Below are positions 6,914-16,731 of a stretch of 50,359 nt of DNA, piece by piece (position 1 is the first letter of the stretch; each line of letters starts with the position of its first letter). Under the pieces are notes generated by a model that had not been told where the DNA came from, made no database searches, and saw only the letters and a list, made by a program, of their open reading frames with translations. The stretch is from Solirubrobacteraceae bacterium (GTDB lineage: Bacteria > Actinomycetota > Thermoleophilia > Solirubrobacterales > Solirubrobacteraceae). The stretch is taken from positions 1-50,359 of the forward strand of contig JAEMRF010000003.1 of assembly GCA_016463515.1 (NCBI GenBank), in the 5' to 3' direction. A program made the position numbers and the translations under genes.

Positions 6914-9900
6914 CTAGGCCTGGGCAACCTGCACGAGGGCGATGCGTCCGTCGATCACGACGTAGCCGCGCCCCGGCGGGAAGACCGCGTTGCTTCGGCG
7001 CGGAAGGCGCGCTCCCAGCAGCTCGCCGTCGAGATCGAGGTTCGGGTCCAGCAGGAGTCCGCGCCCGTCCTTGCGCAGCTCCCGGATCCACGCGGCGTAA
7101 TGCCGGGCCTGGCCGGTCTCCAACGACGCGACGATGCGCACGTGCGCATCGCGGCCGCGCTTGATGATCATCTCCAGCGAGCTGGCCACATGTGACTCTG
7201 AGAGCTCTCCGGCGTCGTCGATCACCAGCAGAACGGGATCAGCGTCTGCGTCTGCGGCAAGCACCTCGTCGAGCAGCTCCGTGATCATCGACTCGCACTC
7301 CTCCACGCCTCGCGCGACGGAGTCCCACCCTCCTTGGTCGAGCAGTGATGAACGGCGCGGCGCGAGGAGGTGGGTCACCAGGCCCGGCGTGGTGGCGCTG
7401 AGCCCCATCGCGAGCGTGTGCAGCGCTGTCGAGCGCCCGCTGCGGTAGGGGCCGATGACCACGAAGTGCGAGTCTGCGAGGGATGCCGTAACGGTGGCGA
7501 GGTCAAGGTCGTCGACTGCGAATGCGGCGGTGAGCGGTTCGGAGGCGCGCGTGAGCTCCGACCTCGGCACCGACTCCGGGAGCGGCTCGATGGAGCGTGC
7601 GCGGTGCCGCGTGCGGGAGGCGAGTCCATCGCCGAAGGCTTCGATGGCGCGGGTCTCCACCGAGGGCTCGGCGTCGCCGGTCAGGGTGGCGATCTGCACC
7701 TCTAGCCCGCCGGCCAGGAAGCCGCGCCCCGGCGGTAGCGTCGCCGACGCCGCTGCCTTCCCGAGCCCAAGCATCTGGTACTCGTCGTCGCTGCCCATCC
7801 GCAGGATCAGGCGCGAGGCCACGAGCGAGGCCACGGGTGTCGGTACCGCGGCCCGGCGGTCGGCGGTGATGATCACGTGCACGCCCGCGGCACGGCCGTC
7901 GGCGACCAGCCGCGGCACGGCGTCGACGAGCACGCCCAGGTCGACGCGTTCGTAGGCCTCGGTGAAGCCCCCATAGGAATCCAGCAGCACCACGTAGCGC
8001 GGGAGCGGCGCGTCGGGATGCTTTGCGTTGTAGGCGTCCAGGTCGGCGACGCGCTCGGTCGCAAAGCGGCGGGCCCGTTCGTCGATGGTGCGGCGCATGA
8101 GCTTCACGAGCCGGGTCACGCGCTCTTCGTCGTCGCCCGGAATGACCGAACCGCAGTGCGGCAGCGCCTCCAGCGGGCGGAGCCCGAGCCCGGCGAAGTC
8201 CAGGGCGAAGAGCTGCAGCTCACTCGGATCGTGCCGCTCGGCCAGTGCCACGGCAAGGGTCCGCAGGGCGGTGGTCTTGCCGGAGCCGCTCGCGCCGAAG
8301 ATCAACAGGCTGCCCTGGCTTGCCAGGTCGACCGTCATCGCGGCCTGGCGCTGCATCGTCGGCTGGTCGATCAGCCCGATCGCTGCGCCCGCCTCGCGAG
8401 GAACCGGCGGGAGGTCCGGCAGCGCGATGGCATCCGGGAGCGCCGGTAGCCACGGGGCCGGCGGCGGCGCGATGCCTTGGTCGTGGGTAGCGTCGTCGAT
8501 CGCGCGGACCAGCAGCTCAAGGTCGGTGACGTCGAGCACTGGGCTGCCACCACGCGTGGTGGTGGTCGGCGTGGGGCGCCGGCCCGTGATCTCGATGCGT
8601 TTGGCGGCCGTCGATGCGCCGGTGAGGCCGCCGACGTAGCCAGCTTGAAACAGCTCGAGCTCGGTCGGGCCTTTGCGGGCCAGCGCGCGCCCCGGTACCG
8701 AGCGCGGTAGGCGGGCCGCGTCGGGGGCACCGATCACGTCGTCACTCTCCGGCACGCCGGCCACTCGCAGGGCAATGCGCAGGCTGGTGTTGGCGCGGAT
8801 GTTGTCGGTCACCGCATTGCCCGGCCGCTGCGTGGCGAGCACCAGGTGCACGCCGAGGCTTCGGCCACGCTGCGCTACGTCGACGACGCCGTCCACGAAC
8901 TCGGGGACCTCCTTGGCCAGCGTGGCGAACTCGTCGATCACGATCACGAGACTCGGCGGGGCCGACGCTGGATCCCGTCGCTCGAGCTCGATCAGATCGC
9001 GTGCGCCCGCATCGGCCAGCAGGTGCTCACGGCGTTTGAGCTCTGCGTTGAGCGAGATGAGCGCGCGCTGGACCTGGTGGGCGTCGAGGTCGGTGACCAT
9101 CCCGACGCAGTGCGGCAACTGCGCGCAGTCCTTGAACGCGGCGCCACCCTTGTAGTCCACGAGCAAGAACGCGATGCGATCTGGCGGGTGCGATGCAGCA
9201 AGCGCGGCGATGAGGGTCTGCAGCAACTCACTCTTGCCGGCGCCGGTCGTGCCGGCCACCAGGGCGTGCGGGCCGTCTGCGCGCAGGTCGAGCGAGAACG
9301 GCCCGTCGGCGCCGACACCAACCAGCGCATCGAGCGCATCGCCGGTGCGGGTCCGCCAGCGCGAGACGACGCGGTCAGCGGTCGGCTCGGCGAGATCGAG
9401 CAGGTCGACGAGCGCGACCGAACGGGGCACGGACTGGGCCGCGCCGCCAGCCGTCGTGTCTTCCACGGGCGCCAGCGAGCGGGCCACGGCCACGGCGAGC
9501 GAGCAGGAGATCGCATCGACCGACGCGTCTTGCACCTTGCGGCCGGTCGCGGTCCAGGTGACGTCCATGACGGCGCGGTCGCTGCGTGCCTCGACGATCA
9601 CGCCAGCGCCACCAGGGAGGTGTCGCCGCTCTCGGGCCAGCCAGAGGACGACGATGTCGAGTTCGCCGCAGCCGTCGAGCAGGTCGTCGACCACCGTCGC
9701 CTCGGGCGCAACGTCCTCGTCGACGAGCAACACGATCGACGTGCGGCGCCGCGCGCGTCCGCGCTGCTCAGGTTCATCGCGACGCTCGGCCGCCAGGGTG
9801 GCGATGCGCCGCAGCAGGTCGCGCGAGTCCTGCTCCCCGACGGCCACGTGCTCGCCTTCTACCGGCGACGCCGGGTGCTGGGTGTGCGGCAACCACGACA

Positions 9901-11251
9901 GCCATGACCAGTCGCTGGCGCGCTCGTGCGAGAGCGCGGCCGTGATGACGACGTCGCGCGGGCTCTGGAGCGTGGCGTGCTGGACGACTGCCCAGCGGGC
10001 GATCGGGTCGATCGCCCGGGGCTCCCCGACGAACCCGATCGTGCCGACGTCGGTGGAGCGCACCAGCACCGGCACGATGGGCGCCTCCTTGAACGACGCC
10101 ACCCGCTCCTCGATCGGGTGCCGAAGTGCGGGGTCGCCACCGTCGGCAAAGACGACCGACACGATCGACGGCTGGTCGGCCACGCCCAGGCGCACGTCCA
10201 AGAAGTCGCGGTCGGCCGGACGCCGCTCCCAGAGCGTCGGCAGGTGCTCGATCGCCCGGGTGGCCAGATCAGCGGCGTGTGGCGCAGCCGCCCGGCGCTC
10301 ACCCTGTTCCTGCTCGCGGGCGTGGTCGAGGCGCCGCGTGAACTCCGCGGCGGCCGCCTCGAATGCGGTGACCTGTGCGGCGTGGTCCTTCTTCCCCGAG
10401 CGGCGTGAGCCCATCGCGGAGCCGATCATCATGATCGGGCTGAACGCCCCCATCAGCAGCATGAGCGGCGACTTGGTCACCAGGTAGATGACGATGCCCA
10501 TCAGCAGCGGCACCATGGCAACGAAGAACGGAATGCTGATCGTGCGGCTCGGCTGTGGTGGGGCGTCGAGTCGCAGCACCGGGGGCTCGTAGCCGCGCGA
10601 GACCCGCGGCTGACGGTTGAAGCCGATCGTCGGGCCGCGCCCTGCGGCGAAGTCACGGCCGAGGTGCTGGGCAGGCTCGAGCGAGAAGGTCGAACGACCC
10701 GCCTCGATGGCGTGCTGGGGCGTGACCGCGCGCGGTGTGCGCCCTGGAAGACCGACGCTCTCGACGGCGGTGCCGTTGCTGGAGTCCAGGTCTTCCACGA
10801 GCACGGCACCGTCACGAGCGACCTCGACGGCGAAGTGCGACCGCGACAACGACGGGTCGTCGATCGTGATGTCGGCGGCGGGGTCTCGCCCGACGTCGTA
10901 GCGACCGGGCGCAAGCGCCACGCGGGTCCCGGCAGCCGGTCCGCCGGTCACCAGAAGCTGGGCCAGCGGCGCGGTGGTCCCCAGGGGCTGTGGCACGCGC
11001 GGCGCGACCGGCCCAGAAAGCGAGACCACGTCGCCGCTGCGCAGCCCGCTGCCAGCCAGCGCATCCGACGAACCGAGCCGCCCCTGGCGATCGGAGAAGA
11101 GCACCCCGTGCGTGGTCGCGGCGGCGTATCCGGCCAGCGCGTCGCAGAGCTCGGCGACGGTGACGTCCGGATGCGCGTCGACCCGGACGTCGCGGTCACC
11201 CCCTGGCGTGCGAAGCGTGAGCAGCAGCTCGATGCGCAGTGCGGTGCTCAC
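6914..11251 (-). CDS. T7SS motor EssC/EccC-like, module 1 (Ubl-FHA-TM-three ATPases)
   Basis: A 1445-aa protein. Residues 1-82 look like a ubiquitin/YukD fold (end pattern LAGSGLRSGDVVSL). Residues 98-193 are an FHA domain with GRD 121-123, SRSH 136-139 and SSNGT 157-161. Two TM helices lie at about 240-282. Three FtsK/SpoIIIE ATPase modules follow: GTTGAGKS (about 665) with Walker B LVIVIDEFATL, GASGSGKT (about 990) and GPYRSGRS (about 1270), where Arg replaces the Walker Lys. This is the membrane motor that drives WXG100 secretion. Its GTG overlaps the stop of the preceding kinase (GTGA), so kinase and motor are coupled; the FHA domain may read phospho-Thr made by that kinase. Confidence 0.95.
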   Translation of the reverse strand: MSTALRIELLLTLRTPGGDRDVRVDAHPDVTVAELCDALAGYAAATTHGVLFSDRQGRLGSSDALAGSGLRSGDVVSLSGPVAPRVPQPLGTTAPLAQLLVTGGPAAGTRVALAPGRYDVGRDPAADITIDDPSLSRSHFAVEVARDGAVLVEDLDSSNGTAVESVGLPGRTPRAVTPQHAIEAGRSTFSLEPAQHLGRDFAAGRGPTIGFNRQPRVSRGYEPPVLRLDAPPQPSRTISIPFFVAMVPLLMGIVIYLVTKSPLMLLMGAFSPIMMIGSAMGSRRSGKKDHAAQVTAFEAAAAEFTRRLDHAREQEQGERRAAAPHAADLATRAIEHLPTLWERRPADRDFLDVRLGVADQPSIVSVVFADGGDPALRHPIEERVASFKEAPIVPVLVRSTDVGTIGFVGEPRAIDPIARWAVVQHATLQSPRDVVITAALSHERASDWSWLSWLPHTQHPASPVEGEHVAVGEQDSRDLLRRIATLAAERRDEPEQRGRARRRTSIVLLVDEDVAPEATVVDDLLDGCGELDIVVLWLARERRHLPGGAGVIVEARSDRAVMDVTWTATGRKVQDASVDAISCSLAVAVARSLAPVEDTTAGGAAQSVPRSVALVDLLDLAEPTADRVVSRWRTRTGDALDALVGVGADGPFSLDLRADGPHALVAGTTGAGKSELLQTLIAALAASHPPDRIAFLLVDYKGGAAFKDCAQLPHCVGMVTDLDAHQVQRALISLNAELKRREHLLADAGARDLIELERRDPASAPPSLVIVIDEFATLAKEVPEFVDGVVDVAQRGRSLGVHLVLATQRPGNAVTDNIRANTSLRIALRVAGVPESDDVIGAPDAARLPRSVPGRALARKGPTELELFQAGYVGGLTGASTAAKRIEITGRRPTPTTTTRGGSPVLDVTDLELLVRAIDDATHDQGIAPPPAPWLPALPDAIALPDLPPVPREAGAAIGLIDQPTMQRQAAMTVDLASQGSLLIFGASGSGKTTALRTLAVALAERHDPSELQLFALDFAGLGLRPLEALPHCGSVIPGDDEERVTRLVKLMRRTIDERARRFATERVADLDAYNAKHPDAPLPRYVVLLDSYGGFTEAYERVDLGVLVDAVPRLVADGRAAGVHVIITADRRAAVPTPVASLVASRLILRMGSDDEYQMLGLGKAAASATLPPGRGFLAGGLEVQIATLTGDAEPSVETRAIEAFGDGLASRTRHRARSIEPLPESVPRSELTRASEPLTAAFAVDDLDLATVTASLADSHFVVIGPYRSGRSTALHTLAMGLSATTPGLVTHLLAPRRSSLLDQGGWDSVARGVEECESMITELLDEVLAADADADPVLLVIDDAGELSESHVASSLEMIIKRGRDAHVRIVASLETGQARHYAAWIRELRKDGRGLLLDPNLDLDGELLGARLPRRSNAVFPPGRGYVVIDGRIALVQVAQA

Positions 11252-13233
11252 GCGCCGCCCTCGCCGTAGCCGGCCAAGCTCAGGCGCTGGATGGCGACGT
11301 CGATCCGCTGTTCTTGCTTGAGCGCCATCGCGCGCGCCACGCGGTACTCGGCGGCGTTGTTGCGATCAGCGGCGACGGCCAAACGGCGCAGGCGTTCGGC
11401 TTGGTCGTCCAAGGCGCGCGCCGCCGACGTCAGCAGCGCTGCTTCCTGAGGACGACCGTCGACCTTCTTGATCGACGCGGCGGCCTGGCGGTGCGCCGTC
11501 GACAGTCTGCGGGCCGCTGACGCCCGTTTGGCCATGCTCTTGGCGGCAAGCGCTGGCTCCGCCGTCTTGCGAGCGGTACTGAGCGCCGTGACGGCCGCGC
11601 CGAGCGGCTGCGCCACGGCCGAGTCCGGCCCCGGAGTGACCGGTCGCGCACCGTCGTTGAGCCGCAGCGTCGCAGCGACCTGTGCGCAGTCACCGCGGTC
11701 TGCCGTGGGTCCTTCGCAGGCGACGGCGGTCCACCCGCGGGTGTCGGGAAGGAGCGCCACCCATAGCCGGCCGCCCGACTTCAGGGCTCCGGCGTATCGC
11801 ACAGCCGGTCGGCCAGCGAGCCGCACCTGGGCCGGCTTGATCGGGCCCGCAACCCGGTCGCGCACGGCCTGCGGTAGTGGATCCCACCCCGATGCAAACG
11901 CGGGCATCCGCCCAGCGGCAAGCTGCTCGCCGTCCGCGTGGCGCAGCGCGACGGGTTGCTCGAGCTGCAGGCCCTCGAGGTCACCAGCCGCGCTCGCCCA
12001 ATCGCCGTCGTGCGAGACCGACACCGCCCCGGAGGATGACGTCGACGCTCGGGGCTGGTCGCTGCGGCCAAGCACGTAGCCCAGGATGGGCGCGACCACG
12101 AGCAGCAGCGCAGCCGCTGCGGCCATGGCGGGGCGCCGCCAGCTCCTGGTTTGTTGGGCATCGTCTGGGTTCGGCGCTGGATCAGGCGACCCCGGGCGGC
12201 GTGCGTCGGTCGTCGTGCGATCCCCGACGGCTGGCGGTGCGGGCGTGCCTGACGGTCGTGGCGTCGAGACGGGCGTCGGCGGGGGAACCGCTGGCGGGGT
12301 CCACACGAACCGATCTGGCTGGGTCGAGGCTGGCGGATCGGCCGCGGCCACCTCGGGGCTGGCGCCCGCCGCGGGCGGCGGGAAGCTCGGGGCACGCTCG
12401 AGCTGGTCGGCAGTGACCCCGGCAAGCGCCGCAGCGCACGCATCCATGAGCCCCGCAGCGGTCGGGAAGCGATCGCTCGGCGCCTTTGCCATCCCGCGGG
12501 CAAAGACGGCGTCGAGGGTGGCCGGTGCCGCGATGCCGCGCGCACTCATCGTCGGCGGCTCCGCCGTGAGGTGCGCGTGCATGAGCGCCGCGTCGTTGTC
12601 GCGCTCGAACGGGTAGGTGCCCGTGAGCGCCTGGAACAGCACCGCCGCGAGCGAGTAGATGTCGCTTGCGCTGCCAACGTCTTGGCCTTCGATCTGCTCG
12701 GGTGCGACGTAGTTCAGGCTGCCGACGAAGTCCCCGTTGTGCGTGAGGCCGCCATGGTCGGACCCTTTGGTGATGCCGAAGTCCGCCAGGTACGGGTGCC
12801 CGCCCGGGGTGAGCAGCATGTTCTGCGGCTTGATGTCGCGGTGAACGAGCCCTGCTTCGTGTGCGGCGTCCAGCGCCGAGGCGATCGCGCGCAGAATGCC
12901 GAGTGCGGCGTTCCCCGTGAGCTGCCCGCGCTCGATGATGTCGGCCAGGCTCGGCCCGTCCACCAGCCGCATGGCAATGAACATCAGGCCGTTGGACTCG
13001 CCAGCCTCATAGACGGGAATGATGTTCGGGTGGTCGAGCGCGGCAGCGTGGCGGCCCTCGCGCCGAAATCGCTCACGGAACGTGCGGTTGCCGACCAGCG
13101 TGCTGGAGAGGACCTTCAGCGCGACCGGGCGATCGAGCGACATCTGGGTCGCGCGGTAGACCACGCCCATCCCCCCGACGCCAGCGACTGCTTCGATCCG
13201 GTACCCGGCGAGGGTGTCTCCAGGCTGGAGCAT
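11248..13233 (-). CDS. Intact PknB-type Ser/Thr kinase with TM and extracytoplasmic domain
   Basis: 661 aa from ATG 13233 (the frame opens further upstream but only in shadow sequence). The kinase domain (8-272) has GVGGMGVV 18-25, Lys40, HRDIKPQN 131-138, DFG 151-153 and APE 177-179, all the residues needed for activity. A Pro-rich linker precedes a TM at about 369-389. The outside part is a beta domain followed by Ala/Arg-rich helices, similar in plan to the degenerate kinase at 4544-6394, so the two are likely duplicates of which one lost catalytic residues. It starts 4 nt after the preceding stop and overlaps the motor gene. It likely phosphorylates T7SS parts recognised by FHA domains. 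Confidence 0.92.
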   Translation of the reverse strand: MLQPGDTLAGYRIEAVAGVGGMGVVYRATQMSLDRPVALKVLSSTLVGNRTFRERFRREGRHAAALDHPNIIPVYEAGESNGLMFIAMRLVDGPSLADIIERGQLTGNAALGILRAIASALDAAHEAGLVHRDIKPQNMLLTPGGHPYLADFGITKGSDHGGLTHNGDFVGSLNYVAPEQIEGQDVGSASDIYSLAAVLFQALTGTYPFERDNDAALMHAHLTAEPPTMSARGIAAPATLDAVFARGMAKAPSDRFPTAAGLMDACAAALAGVTADQLERAPSFPPPAAGASPEVAAADPPASTQPDRFVWTPPAVPPPTPVSTPRPSGTPAPPAVGDRTTTDARRPGSPDPAPNPDDAQQTRSWRRPAMAAAAALLLVVAPILGYVLGRSDQPRASTSSSGAVSVSHDGDWASAAGDLEGLQLEQPVALRHADGEQLAAGRMPAFASGWDPLPQAVRDRVAGPIKPAQVRLAGRPAVRYAGALKSGGRLWVALLPDTRGWTAVACEGPTADRGDCAQVAATLRLNDGARPVTPGPDSAVAQPLGAAVTALSTARKTAEPALAAKSMAKRASAARRLSTAHRQAAASIKKVDGRPQEAALLTSAARALDDQAERLRRLAVAADRNNAAEYRVARAMALKQEQRIDVAIQRLSLAGYGEGGA

Positions 13234-13237
13234 CAGG

Positions 13238-13615
13238 TCAGCACAGCGGCCCGAAACAGTCGGCCGACGGCTTCTTGGAGGGCTTGGGTGCCGGCGCCGG
13301 CGCGGGAGCTGCGCTGCGGGCCGGTGCCGACACCGCCGGAGCTGGGGCTGCTGCTGCCGATTGCGGCGCCGAGGCGGTCGCCACAGCGCTTGAAGCTGGT
13401 TTGGGTTTGGCTTTGGCCTTCGGCTTCTTGGGCGGCGCCGGAATGCTCGGAAGGGCCCGGAGCTCGGGAAGCTCAGCGGCCGCGACCATCGACATGGGCT
13501 GCTCGACACTGGAGCCTGCAGCTGCGGGCGAGCTCCCGCCACCGGCCGCCAGGAACGTCACAGCAAACAGGACCAGGCTGCCGAGCCCGGCCCCGACCAG
13601 GGCGCGCCCATGCAT
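13238..13615 (-). CDS. Small anchored Pro/Ala/Lys-rich protein with C-terminal Cys pair
   Basis: 125 aa from ATG 13615, chosen because it lies just after the previous stop (13621). A hydrophobic helix (about residues 4-24) acts as signal or anchor. A low-complexity stalk of Pro, Ala and Lys follows, and the protein ends ADCFGPLC, with two cysteines that could form a small disulfide loop. No family recognised. It is placed between the RTX protein and the kinase in the same direction. Confidence 0.6.
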   Translation of the reverse strand: MHGRALVGAGLGSLVLFAVTFLAAGGGSSPAAAGSSVEQPMSMVAAAELPELRALPSIPAPPKKPKAKAKPKPASSAVATASAPQSAAAAPAPAVSAPARSAAPAPAPAPKPSKKPSADCFGPLC

Positions 13616-13620
13616 CGGGG

Positions 13621-14547
13621 TCAGAGATCCTTGGCCGCGGTGGTGCACGCCTGGGTGCGCAGCTCCGTGTACCGGTAGTTGGACGCCACCTTGTAGCGGA
13701 TGCAGATGGGGCTGCTTCCCGGCTCGCGGACGCCGAGCTCGATGGTGCGGCTACGGATCTGCGACGGAAGCTTGAAGCGCACGATCTCGCCCTTGGCGAG
13801 CTTGACCGACGGGCGGTTGATGAGCGTTTTGGCCGACTTGCCGCACTTCACGCACACGAGCCTGACGGCCGACTTGGAGCGCACCGACGAGAGGATGAGT
13901 TGCCGTTTGGCGACCTGGATCGTGAGCCCGGGCGCAGGGGTCTGCTGCTGGCGCGAGATGTTCTCGCAGTCCGCAGCGACCACGTCCGCTTCGTCGACGA
14001 TGGCCGTGTCATTGCCGGCGCCGCATTCCAGGCGGTCGACCTCACCATCGCGGGCGTCGATCACATCGTCGCCGTCGCCGCCGAAGAGCACGTCAGCGCC
14101 GGGGCCGCCGGTGACGCGGTCAGCACCCGGGCCGCCATCGATGGTGTTCGGGCCGTTGCTGCCGGTCAGCTTGTCGTCGCCGTCTCCACCGTAGAGGTCT
14201 TCCACATCCGGACCGATGTTGTCCTTCTCGCCGGGAATACCGTCATCGGCGGCACCGTTGATCGACGCTTCGACGCCAGCCTTGCCCGCGTAGCTGACGA
14301 CGTCGACGCCATCACCACCGCGCAGCGTGTCGGAGCCCGGGCCGCCGTCGAGTTCGTCGTCGCCGCCGCCGGCGTTGATGAGGTCGTCGCCGGCGCGGCC
14401 GTAGATCGACTCGCCGACTTCCGTGCCAGTGAGGACGTCGTTTCCGGGTGTTCCACCGATCACCACGTCAGCCGCCATCGCGGCAGGAGCAGCGAGCATC
14501 AGTGCTACCAGTGCGATCGACATCCGTGTGCGGGAGCGAAGGTGCAT
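13621..14547 (-). CDS. Secreted RTX-repeat (hemolysin-type calcium-binding) protein
   Basis: 308 aa from ATG 14547. The signal peptide (about residues 1-26, SIALVALMLAAPAAMA) is followed by RTX nonapeptide repeats of the GGxGxDxLxG type from about 30 to 195 (GRAGDDLINAG, GGPGSDTLRG, GGPGADVLFG, GGDGDDVIDA). Such repeats form a calcium-bound beta roll outside the cell. The last 100 residues are a beta domain with cysteines. It may be surface-associated. A -10-like TACTGC ends 6 nt before the ATG, so the mRNA may be leaderless. Confidence 0.85.
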   Translation of the reverse strand: MHLRSRTRMSIALVALMLAAPAAMAADVVIGGTPGNDVLTGTEVGESIYGRAGDDLINAGGGDDELDGGPGSDTLRGGDGVDVVSYAGKAGVEASINGAADDGIPGEKDNIGPDVEDLYGGDGDDKLTGSNGPNTIDGGPGADRVTGGPGADVLFGGDGDDVIDARDGEVDRLECGAGNDTAIVDEADVVAADCENISRQQQTPAPGLTIQVAKRQLILSSVRSKSAVRLVCVKCGKSAKTLINRPSVKLAKGEIVRFKLPSQIRSRTIELGVREPGSSPICIRYKVASNYRYTELRTQACTTAAKDL

Positions 14548-14690
14548 GACGGGGCAGTATTCCTGATCGAAGACGCCGACGACACCTCTGCTGCGATCCG
14601 GCGCGAATCTGCCATGAGGCAGCGACCACACTCGGTCGTTCGCGACACCCTGAAAGCCGGGTGATCGCGAGCCGCGGGGCGCGCGCTGCG

Positions 14691-15455
14691 TCAGGCTGGC
14701 GAGACGAGCCAGCCCGCGAAGGTGGTCTCAGCGCTTGCCTCGACGGTGCGTGCCACCAGCTCCGTGTGAAGCACCACCGACACGGTTTGGCCCTTCTCGA
14801 GCCGCATGAGTCCCGAGGCCACGGGCTGTTGGTAGTAGCTCGAGGTGAGATCAGTGCCGCGGATCGCCGCATCACCACCACTTGGCTCGATCCGGATCAA
14901 TGACCGACCCGGCGGGTCCGTCTCGCGGATCCAGTTCAGCGTGAGCGAGGCGGCAAAGGCGTAGTAGCCGGCAACCGGAGCGCGGAACACGCTCGGCCCT
15001 GGGTCAAAGACGTTGCTGGGATCAAAGTCCTCCCCGCCGAAGAGCACCTTGATGTTGCCCTGAAGTGGGGTGCTCTGGACCGCGACCGAACGGGCTCGGA
15101 AGACCACCGGCGGGCCACCCGGCGTGGCCGCCACCGCAGTGCCGGCTGCCCCTGCCGGACCGGCCGGCCCCTCAGCTCCGCGGGGACCGCGCAGTCCACC
15201 CGGCAAGACCGACGCCGGCAGCTTGCCATCGCCGTCCAGCGGCAGCAGCTTCCCGGGTGCAGGTTTGCGCGACGCTGAGATGCCGTTCACCTTGTCGGCG
15301 TTCAGCGCCCGCTTCACCGCGTTCGCCGCGTCGGCCGGGGTGATTCCCGTCAACGCGATCAGCAGGGCCAGCGCGGCCATCCCGAGGCTCACGTCGGCCT
15401 TGGTGACCCGCCGGCGCGCGCGGCGCGCGCGTGGAACGGTGCGGAGCGACTTCAC
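14691..15455 (-). CDS. Secreted collagen-like protein with C1q-like head
   Basis: About 254 aa if started at GTG 15455 (a second in-frame GTG at 15491 is possible; neither has a clear ribosome site). A basic start and hydrophobic segment (VSLGMAALALLIALTG) form the signal. A Gly-X-Y stretch (GLRGPRGAEGPAGPAGAAG) is followed by a domain containing VFRAPVAGYYAFAASL, the typical strand of the C1q/TNF-like jelly roll, and TFAGWLV at the end. C1q heads form trimers on collagen-like stalks. Probably a surface protein, not clearly tied to the secretion modules on either side. Confidence 0.8.
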   Translation of the reverse strand: MKSLRTVPRARRARRRVTKADVSLGMAALALLIALTGITPADAANAVKRALNADKVNGISASRKPAPGKLLPLDGDGKLPASVLPGGLRGPRGAEGPAGPAGAAGTAVAATPGGPPVVFRARSVAVQSTPLQGNIKVLFGGEDFDPSNVFDPGPSVFRAPVAGYYAFAASLTLNWIRETDPPGRSLIRIEPSGGDAAIRGTDLTSSYYQQPVASGLMRLEKGQTVSVVLHTELVARTVEASAETTFAGWLVSPA

Positions 15456-15540
15456 GCGGGCAAAGGTAGCAAGGGGGCGTCCCTCAGCCACTGCCCAGCC
15501 ACGAGGTCCAACGCCGGCGGACCAACGAGCACGTTTGAGC

Positions 15541-16731
15541 TCACACCTGGCCGACCCGCCAGATCCTCACCCAGTCACCCTTGCCAGAAACCCGGTCGGC
15601 ATAGTTGCCGATGGCGAGCTGCTCGTTCCACCGCGAATTCGAGTCCGCCACTTTCACCGGCGGGCCGGAGTCGATGATGATCATGGTGTGGACCGAGCTG
15701 CCGTCAGGGCTCTGCCATTGCACGATGTCGCCGGGGACGGCCTCATCGATCGACGGCACCTCTAGCGCGACCTTGCTCCAGTGCTCTTGGTACGTCGCGG
15801 TATTGAACCCGAAGCCCTTCACGAGCTGGCCGTCGTGGTTGATGATGTCGTGCACCCACTGCAGGCACTGACCGCCGTGGCCGCCCCGGGCTGCCCGGTC
15901 GCGAGCGAGCTCGGCGATCCGGCTATTGCTGATCGCGTTCGGCCCAGACGGACGACCTGGAGTCGAGTTCCAGATCTCACGCAGTTTGTTCTCGCGGCCC
16001 CTGGCGCCCCAGTCGATCCCGCGGCCGTTGGCGCCGGGCCTGAAGCGCCGAATTGCGCCGATCGCTGTGCCCACCACCGCAGCTCCACCGGCCGCCATCT
16101 CCACTGGCGTGAGGTGTGCCTGACCCGCCGGCGGACGGAGTCCGTTGAGCGCCGCCACGCACGTCCGAGCAGCGACGTCGAGCTCGGCTCGCAGATCGCT
16201 ACCTTCGCCCCGGAGCCGCGTGATGCGCTGCTGCGTGGCGGCGGTCTGCGCCCGCATCCGGTGCTGATGCTCCTTGGCTTCCTTCAGCGCGTAGTCAGCC
16301 GCGACCTTGGCCGGCGGAGCAAGGGTCGTGACCGCTGCGGCGACCTTCGCCGCAGACACCAAACCGCCGGCGATGTCTTCATCGCGGCGGTTGGTCTCGA
16401 GCTTCTCCTGCTCGGCGGTCAGGGCGTGGGCGACCCCGCGAGCACGGTCCTGAATCTCGTCGAGACGGTGCCCGTACGTCCGAAGCGCAGACACTGCAGC
16501 GTCGTAGTGCTGATCGATCGGAGCAAGGTCCTGATCGATCGTCGCGTCGCGGAGCTTGTCGAAACGCACGCGCGCCTGACTGCGCCACTCGGCTGCCTCG
16601 ACCGCCCCGAGAGACGCGCGAAGCCGCGCGACCTCACCCCCAGCCTGATCGAGGTCGCGCGCTGCCGTCTGAAGGACCTGCGGCTGTCCCGCGGCACCGT
16701 CGGCGCCAATCAGATCGGCAACGCTCGTCAT
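15541..16731 (-). CDS. T7SS effector: LXG/WXG-like helical head with C-terminal CHAP-type peptidase
   Basis: 396 aa from ATG 16731, which overlaps the EspC-like stop by 4 nt. Residues 1-200 are long helices of the type found in T7SS-targeted effector heads. A hydrophobic Gly/Ala-rich segment lies at about 220-240. The C-terminal domain (283-396) contains Cys289 in GGQCLQWVHDI, PGDIVQWQ, His348 in SVHTMIIID and DSN 363-365, the CHAP order of catalytic residues. It could cut peptidoglycan as a wall-modifying or antibacterial effector. No immunity gene is evident next to it, which favours a role on the cell's own wall. Confidence 0.78.
   Translation of the reverse strand: MTSVADLIGADGAAGQPQVLQTAARDLDQAGGEVARLRASLGAVEAAEWRSQARVRFDKLRDATIDQDLAPIDQHYDAAVSALRTYGHRLDEIQDRARGVAHALTAEQEKLETNRRDEDIAGGLVSAAKVAAAVTTLAPPAKVAADYALKEAKEHQHRMRAQTAATQQRITRLRGEGSDLRAELDVAARTCVAALNGLRPPAGQAHLTPVEMAAGGAAVVGTAIGAIRRFRPGANGRGIDWGARGRENKLREIWNSTPGRPSGPNAISNSRIAELARDRAARGGHGGQCLQWVHDIINHDGQLVKGFGFNTATYQEHWSKVALEVPSIDEAVPGDIVQWQSPDGSSVHTMIIIDSGPPVKVADSNSRWNEQLAIGNYADRVSGKGDWVRIWRVGQV

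Noticed and set aside
12571-14664. 697-codon open frame on the plus strand
   Set aside because: It lies antisense to the intact kinase, the small secreted protein and the RTX gene, all with clear domains. Long antisense frames are expected at this GC content.
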